Part shown: positions 61,261-64,000 of the stretch, piece by piece
Layout: every line of letters starts with the position of its first letter
Position numbering within the stretch: the stretch's first letter is position 1
Source of the DNA: Pseudorhizobium flavum
Lineage (GTDB): Bacteria; Pseudomonadota; Alphaproteobacteria; Rhizobiales; Rhizobiaceae
DNA: 64,000 nt
Direction of reading: 5' to 3'
Assembly: GCF_902502825.2 (NCBI RefSeq)
Contig: NZ_LR723672.1
Span: 1 to 64,000, forward strand
Made by a program: the position numbers and the translations under genes
The notes under the pieces: model-generated
The model's database searches: none
What the model was told of the DNA's origin: nothing
What the model saw: only the letters and a program-made list of their open reading frames with translations

Positions 61261-61739
61261 TGTAGAGCGCCTTATTTAAACAGGAAATCAACTCTTCTTG
61301 TACTCTCTGCCGCCGCCGCTGGCGATTCACCTCCTTCCCGGCCCGGAGGTCGGGGGTGCCGGTGAGGAATGCCGTGGGATCCTGCACAACGATCTCGGTC
61401 GGAGCATGTATAGTCGGATCGGTCACTCCTTACTGGACCAGCCTAACGCGCCCCGACGAGACCGCTTCGCCTATGGGAAGCTGTCTTGGACTTGCGGATG
61501 CAGCCAAGAGAGTGTCGCCGGCTCGTTTGAAGGAGCTACCGGAAGCGTGGTTAGCGGCAACACCTGTAGCAAAGGCGCCAGCTTGCCTCTTGCACCTTAA
61601 GCTACTTGAGGTCTTATACGTGCGCCTGTGCGCCAGCAGGATCGGATAGAAGCGGTAGGCGGAACCGCTCAGATCAACTCGCGTGACCGACGAAGCCGTG
61701 GCGGCTTGGCAAGGATGTAACGGCAAATACAGGTGACGC
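61261..61739. other. 479 bp intergenic region with the YafK-type promoter
   Basis: This contains a MerR-type promoter near its right end. On the minus strand a 96-codon frame begins MTDPTIHAPTEIVVQDPTAF and LTGTPDLRAGKEVN, which looks like a protein start. It overlaps the small membrane gene further on and is not convincing as a whole. Confidence 0.35.
61594..61612 (+). promoter_or_regulatory. MerR-type promoter operator upstream of the YafK-like transpeptidase
   Basis: ACCTTAAGCTACTTGAGGT is a dyad with one mismatch between a -35 TTGCAC (61590-61595) and a -10 TATACG (61615-61620), with a 19-bp spacer. The layout and the -35 element are the same as in the promoter of the metal ATPase at 51348. 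The gene starts about 120 bp downstream. Confidence 0.75.
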
Positions 61740-62846
61740 ATGCAGAACAGTACGACGAGAAAGTTCTTTCAGCTGGCTTATGGCCGGGTACTTGATCTCG
61801 CGCGACGCGTGGCCGTTACCGTCGCCCTTGGCGCTGCGCTTTGCAGTTGCGTAGCGGCCGAGATGGCCTTGGACGGCGTCTCAAGTGAACCGCCACAAAT
61901 CTCGAGCAAGATAATCGCCGAGATGTCAAAGAAGGGCATGAAGGCCGAAAGCCCCGTACTCGTCAGGATCTTTAAGCAGGAGAGCGAGCTGGAGGTCTGG
62001 AAGATGGATGGGTCTGGTCGTTACGCGTTGCTCAAGACGTATCCGATGTGCAGATGGTCAGGCAGGCTCGGCCCGAAGACAAGAGAGGGCGACCGCCAAG
62101 CGCCGGAGGGCTTCTATCATGTCACCGTGGGGATGCTGAACCCGAAGTCCCAGTATTACGTCTCCTTCAATCTGGGCTACCCAAACCGACTGGAGTCCGC
62201 CCTCGGCTACACGGGGGAAGCGCTCATGGTTCATGGCGCGTGCTCTTCGTCGGGGTGCTACGCTCTTACCGACCAGGGCGTGGGCGAGATTTACGCCATC
62301 GTTGCGAAGGCGCTTTCATCGGGACAAAACCACTTCCAGGTGCAGGCATATCCCTTTCGAATGACGCCGGAGAACATGGCGCTCCACAGGAGCGACGAAA
62401 ACCTGCCGTTCTGGCGAACGCTGAAGGAAGGCTACGATGCCTTCGAGCTCACCAAGCAGCAGCCGAAGGTCTCTGTCTGTGGTCGGCGATACGTGTTCAA
62501 TACCGCCTTCGAAGGCGGCGAGCCACGCGATCCTTTGGCGGCATGTCCGATCCCTGTCATGCAGCCGGATCCGCAAATCATGGCGAAGATCGAAGCGGAG
62601 CAGCAGAAGGTCGACGCCGCCCTGGCCGAGGGCAAGGTGTCTCCCGTCGCCGCATATGTCGATGGAGGAATGCACCCCAGCTTTCGGACGCTTCTGAAGA
62701 AGAACGGTCCCGAAAAGCTGGCGGCGAGCATCTCCGGCATCAAGTATCCCGTCAGCCGGCCCGAGGCGGCGCTTGCTGATCCATTCCAGGGCGTGAGGAA
62801 GAGGATGGGTGCTGGCGCCATCTCCGATCAATCGTCTGGAGACTGA
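61740..62846 (+). CDS. YafK-type L,D-transpeptidase, lipoprotein
   Basis: This 368-residue protein has a lipobox-like ALCSC (residues about 33-37) and a YkuD/YafK catalytic domain at about residues 70-250. The motif VHGACSSSGCYALTD carries the catalytic His and Cys, near residues 162-172. The segment YPMCRWSGRLGPKTREGDRQ, APEGFYHVTVGML is typical of YafK. In E. coli YafK (DpaA) acts on lipoprotein-peptidoglycan links rather than making 3-3 cross-links. It is downstream of a MerR-type promoter. The C-terminal 100 residues are a coiled, charged tail. Confidence 0.92.
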   Translation: MQNSTTRKFFQLAYGRVLDLARRVAVTVALGAALCSCVAAEMALDGVSSEPPQISSKIIAEMSKKGMKAESPVLVRIFKQESELEVWKMDGSGRYALLKTYPMCRWSGRLGPKTREGDRQAPEGFYHVTVGMLNPKSQYYVSFNLGYPNRLESALGYTGEALMVHGACSSSGCYALTDQGVGEIYAIVAKALSSGQNHFQVQAYPFRMTPENMALHRSDENLPFWRTLKEGYDAFELTKQQPKVSVCGRRYVFNTAFEGGEPRDPLAACPIPVMQPDPQIMAKIEAEQQKVDAALAEGKVSPVAAYVDGGMHPSFRTLLKKNGPEKLAASISGIKYPVSRPEAALADPFQGVRKRMGAGAISDQSSGD

Positions 62847-62847
62847 T

Positions 62848-63015
62848 GTGGCGAACGATCAACAACAGCGGCAGCGCCGCATCCGGCGCAACAATCGGAT
62901 CGTGCTCGCCATCCTCGTCGCGTTCGTGCTCGGCGTCTTCACAAACAGCTTCTTCCACATTGGCGACGAGGCTCGGCCCGGCCCTGCGACCTCTCCCTCG
63001 CAGATGCGGCCCTAG
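62848..63015 (+). CDS. small single-pass membrane protein
   Basis: A 55-residue protein starting at GTG 62848, just after the transpeptidase stop, with GGAG upstream. A basic N-terminus (QRQRRIRRNNR) is followed by one membrane helix (IVLAILVAFVLGVFTNSFF) and a short tail ending SQMRP. The next gene starts two bases after its stop, so the three form an operon. The function is unknown. Confidence 0.6.
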   Translation: MANDQQQRQRRIRRNNRIVLAILVAFVLGVFTNSFFHIGDEARPGPATSPSQMRP

Positions 63016-63017
63016 AC

Positions 63018-64000
63018 ATGACAACGGATGCTAGCAACAGCGGCGGTGGGACTCGTCGGACGGACGTCCTCGTCATTGGCGCAGGACAGGTAGGGCTTGC
63101 CGCCGCGAACGAACTGAAGAAGGCGGGGATCGACTACCTTCTCGTAGACGCCGCCGCCGCGGTCGGCGACAGCTGGAGGCAACGATACGAAACACTGACG
63201 CTCTTCACGCCACGGAGCATCAGCAGCCTGCCTGGGCTGCCGCTCTCAGGCGAGCCCGACGGATACGCCACGAAGGACGAGTTCGCCGCTTACCTCGTCC
63301 GATATGCGGCGGTAGGCGGCCACCGCGTTGATGTGGGGACGCGGGTAGTAGCACTCCGCGGAGAACCCCGTGCGTTCGAAGCCGTCTCCCGAGACGGCAG
63401 AGTCTACGCTGCCTCGGCAGTCATCGTGGCCACCGGCGCGTTCTCAGAGCCGCGTGTGCCATCGCTTTCGCATCGCTTCCCGGACACCGTCCAGCAGATG
63501 CACGTCGCAGACTTCCAGGATGCAGGGTCGGTTGCCGAAGGTCCGGTTCTGGTAGTCGGAGACGGAGCAAGCGGAAGGGACGTCGCGCTTGCCATTGCCA
63601 CCAGCCACCAAGTTTTTCTTGCAAGGGGACGAGGCCGCAAGCTCTTTCCTGAGCGAATCCTGGGGCGGAATACCTGGTGGTGGCTCCAGCGCCTTGGACT
63701 GCTGGGCGCAAAGCCGGACAGCATCATCGGGAGAAGGATGCGCCGGATCGACCCGTTCCCCAACCGAGGCAACGACGACGCCACCCTGGTTCGAAAGGGC
63801 GTCGTATTGAAGCCGAGGCTGGTTTCCGCCGACGGCTGCCATGCCATCTTCGCGGACAAGTCCCGCGAAGCGCCGCAGGCGGTCGTCTGGGCGACCGGCT
63901 ACCGGGACGACTTCGCCTGGATAAAGATCGAAGGCGCAGTGGACGCCGAAGGACAGCTCATGCACCAGGAGGGCATCTCTCCGGTTCCCGGTCTCTACTT
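63018..64000 (+). CDS. FAD/NAD(P)-dependent monooxygenase (CzcO-like), partial
   Basis: The reading frame opens at ATG 63018 and runs past the window end, giving at least 327 residues. The FAD-binding GxGxxG is in DVLVIGAGQVGLAAANELKK near residues 17-36. The NADPH-binding motif is in VLVVGDGASGRDVALAIA near 180. The WATGYRDDF motif near residue 295 is typical of flavin-containing monooxygenases and CzcO proteins. Such enzymes are often found near metal-resistance genes, but their substrate is not known here. It overlaps an operon with the YafK-type transpeptidase and a small membrane protein. Confidence 0.85.
   Translation, partial: MTTDASNSGGGTRRTDVLVIGAGQVGLAAANELKKAGIDYLLVDAAAAVGDSWRQRYETLTLFTPRSISSLPGLPLSGEPDGYATKDEFAAYLVRYAAVGGHRVDVGTRVVALRGEPRAFEAVSRDGRVYAASAVIVATGAFSEPRVPSLSHRFPDTVQQMHVADFQDAGSVAEGPVLVVGDGASGRDVALAIATSHQVFLARGRGRKLFPERILGRNTWWWLQRLGLLGAKPDSIIGRRMRRIDPFPNRGNDDATLVRKGVVLKPRLVSADGCHAIFADKSREAPQAVVWATGYRDDFAWIKIEGAVDAEGQLMHQEGISPVPGLY

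Noticed and set aside
61298..61649. Plus-strand frames upstream of the YafK-type gene
   Set aside because: They overlap the MerR-type promoter and have no protein-like features.
1..64000. CRISPR arrays, rRNA or tRNA genes
   Set aside because: No regularly spaced repeats and no recognisable rRNA or tRNA sequence were seen when reading the window.

Overview
The window looks like part of a large repABC plasmid from a member of the Rhizobiaceae (Agrobacterium/Rhizobium/Ensifer/Shinella type). The evidence is a repA-repB-repC operon beginning at base 1, with a counter-transcribed RNA and a parS palindrome between repB and repC; a Ti-type MobQ relaxase TraA with an adjacent oriT; a TraG coupling protein; an RHE_PE00001-type plasmid gene; and a rhizobial Omp2/RopA-type porin. 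No rRNA, tRNA or CRISPR was seen. No mating-pair-formation (trb/virB) genes lie in the window, so it shows mobilisation functions but not self-transfer.

Layout. 1-4.4 kb: replication and partition, then an XRE regulator with an AT-hook-like tail. 4.5-7 kb: an alpha/beta hydrolase gene split by an IS256-family element with a clear 9-bp target duplication. 7.1-13.5 kb: traG, a small TraD-like protein, an unknown protein, oriT and traA. 13.7-25.5 kb: an envelope thiol-redox and sulfur block. It holds dsbG; a sulfide-detoxification operon (blh-bigR-yeeE-yeeE-tauE) with a divergent frameshifted DUF2892-like gene; an OmpR/QseC-like two-component system; and a tightly overlapping dsbD - Lgt-like/TlpA fusion - L,D-transpeptidase - DsbA operon followed by a second L,D-transpeptidase. 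Three promoters here carry CTTAAG-N5-CTTAAG direct repeats (one degenerate), which fit a PmrA/QseB-like response regulator, so the redox and cell-wall genes are probably one regulon.

25.6-36.8 kb: mobile and accessory DNA. It has a frameshifted IS1182-family element, a serine resolvase, two tyrosine recombinases, a Phd/PemK-type toxin-antitoxin pair with a palindromic operator, small secreted proteins and a porin whose ribosome-binding site lies in a hairpin. 36.8-41.8 kb: an RND efflux operon with its TetR repressor. 42-44.4 kb: an IS6-family element that truncates a CopA-like multicopper oxidase; the gene upstream of copA has a perfect FNR/FixK box. 44.6-50.3 kb: a relic of a PQQ dehydrogenase and a caa3-type terminal oxidase operon (CoxB-cytochrome c, a CoxA-CoxC fusion, a small membrane protein, a tri-haem cytochrome c).

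50.5-64 kb: metal homeostasis interleaved with peptidoglycan enzymes. The genes are a ZIP transporter, a P1B-type Zn/Cd/Pb ATPase, a PCuAC copper chaperone, a DUF882/M15 peptidase, a SleB-type hydrolase, an Nramp transporter, a CadR/PbrR-like MerR regulator, a YafK-type L,D-transpeptidase and the start of a flavin monooxygenase. MerR-type promoters (19-bp spacer with dyad operator) precede both the metal ATPase and the YafK-type transpeptidase, suggesting one metal sensor controls both metal export and wall cross-linking. The most interesting theme is this repeated coupling of envelope redox or metal sensing to L,D-transpeptidases on one plasmid.
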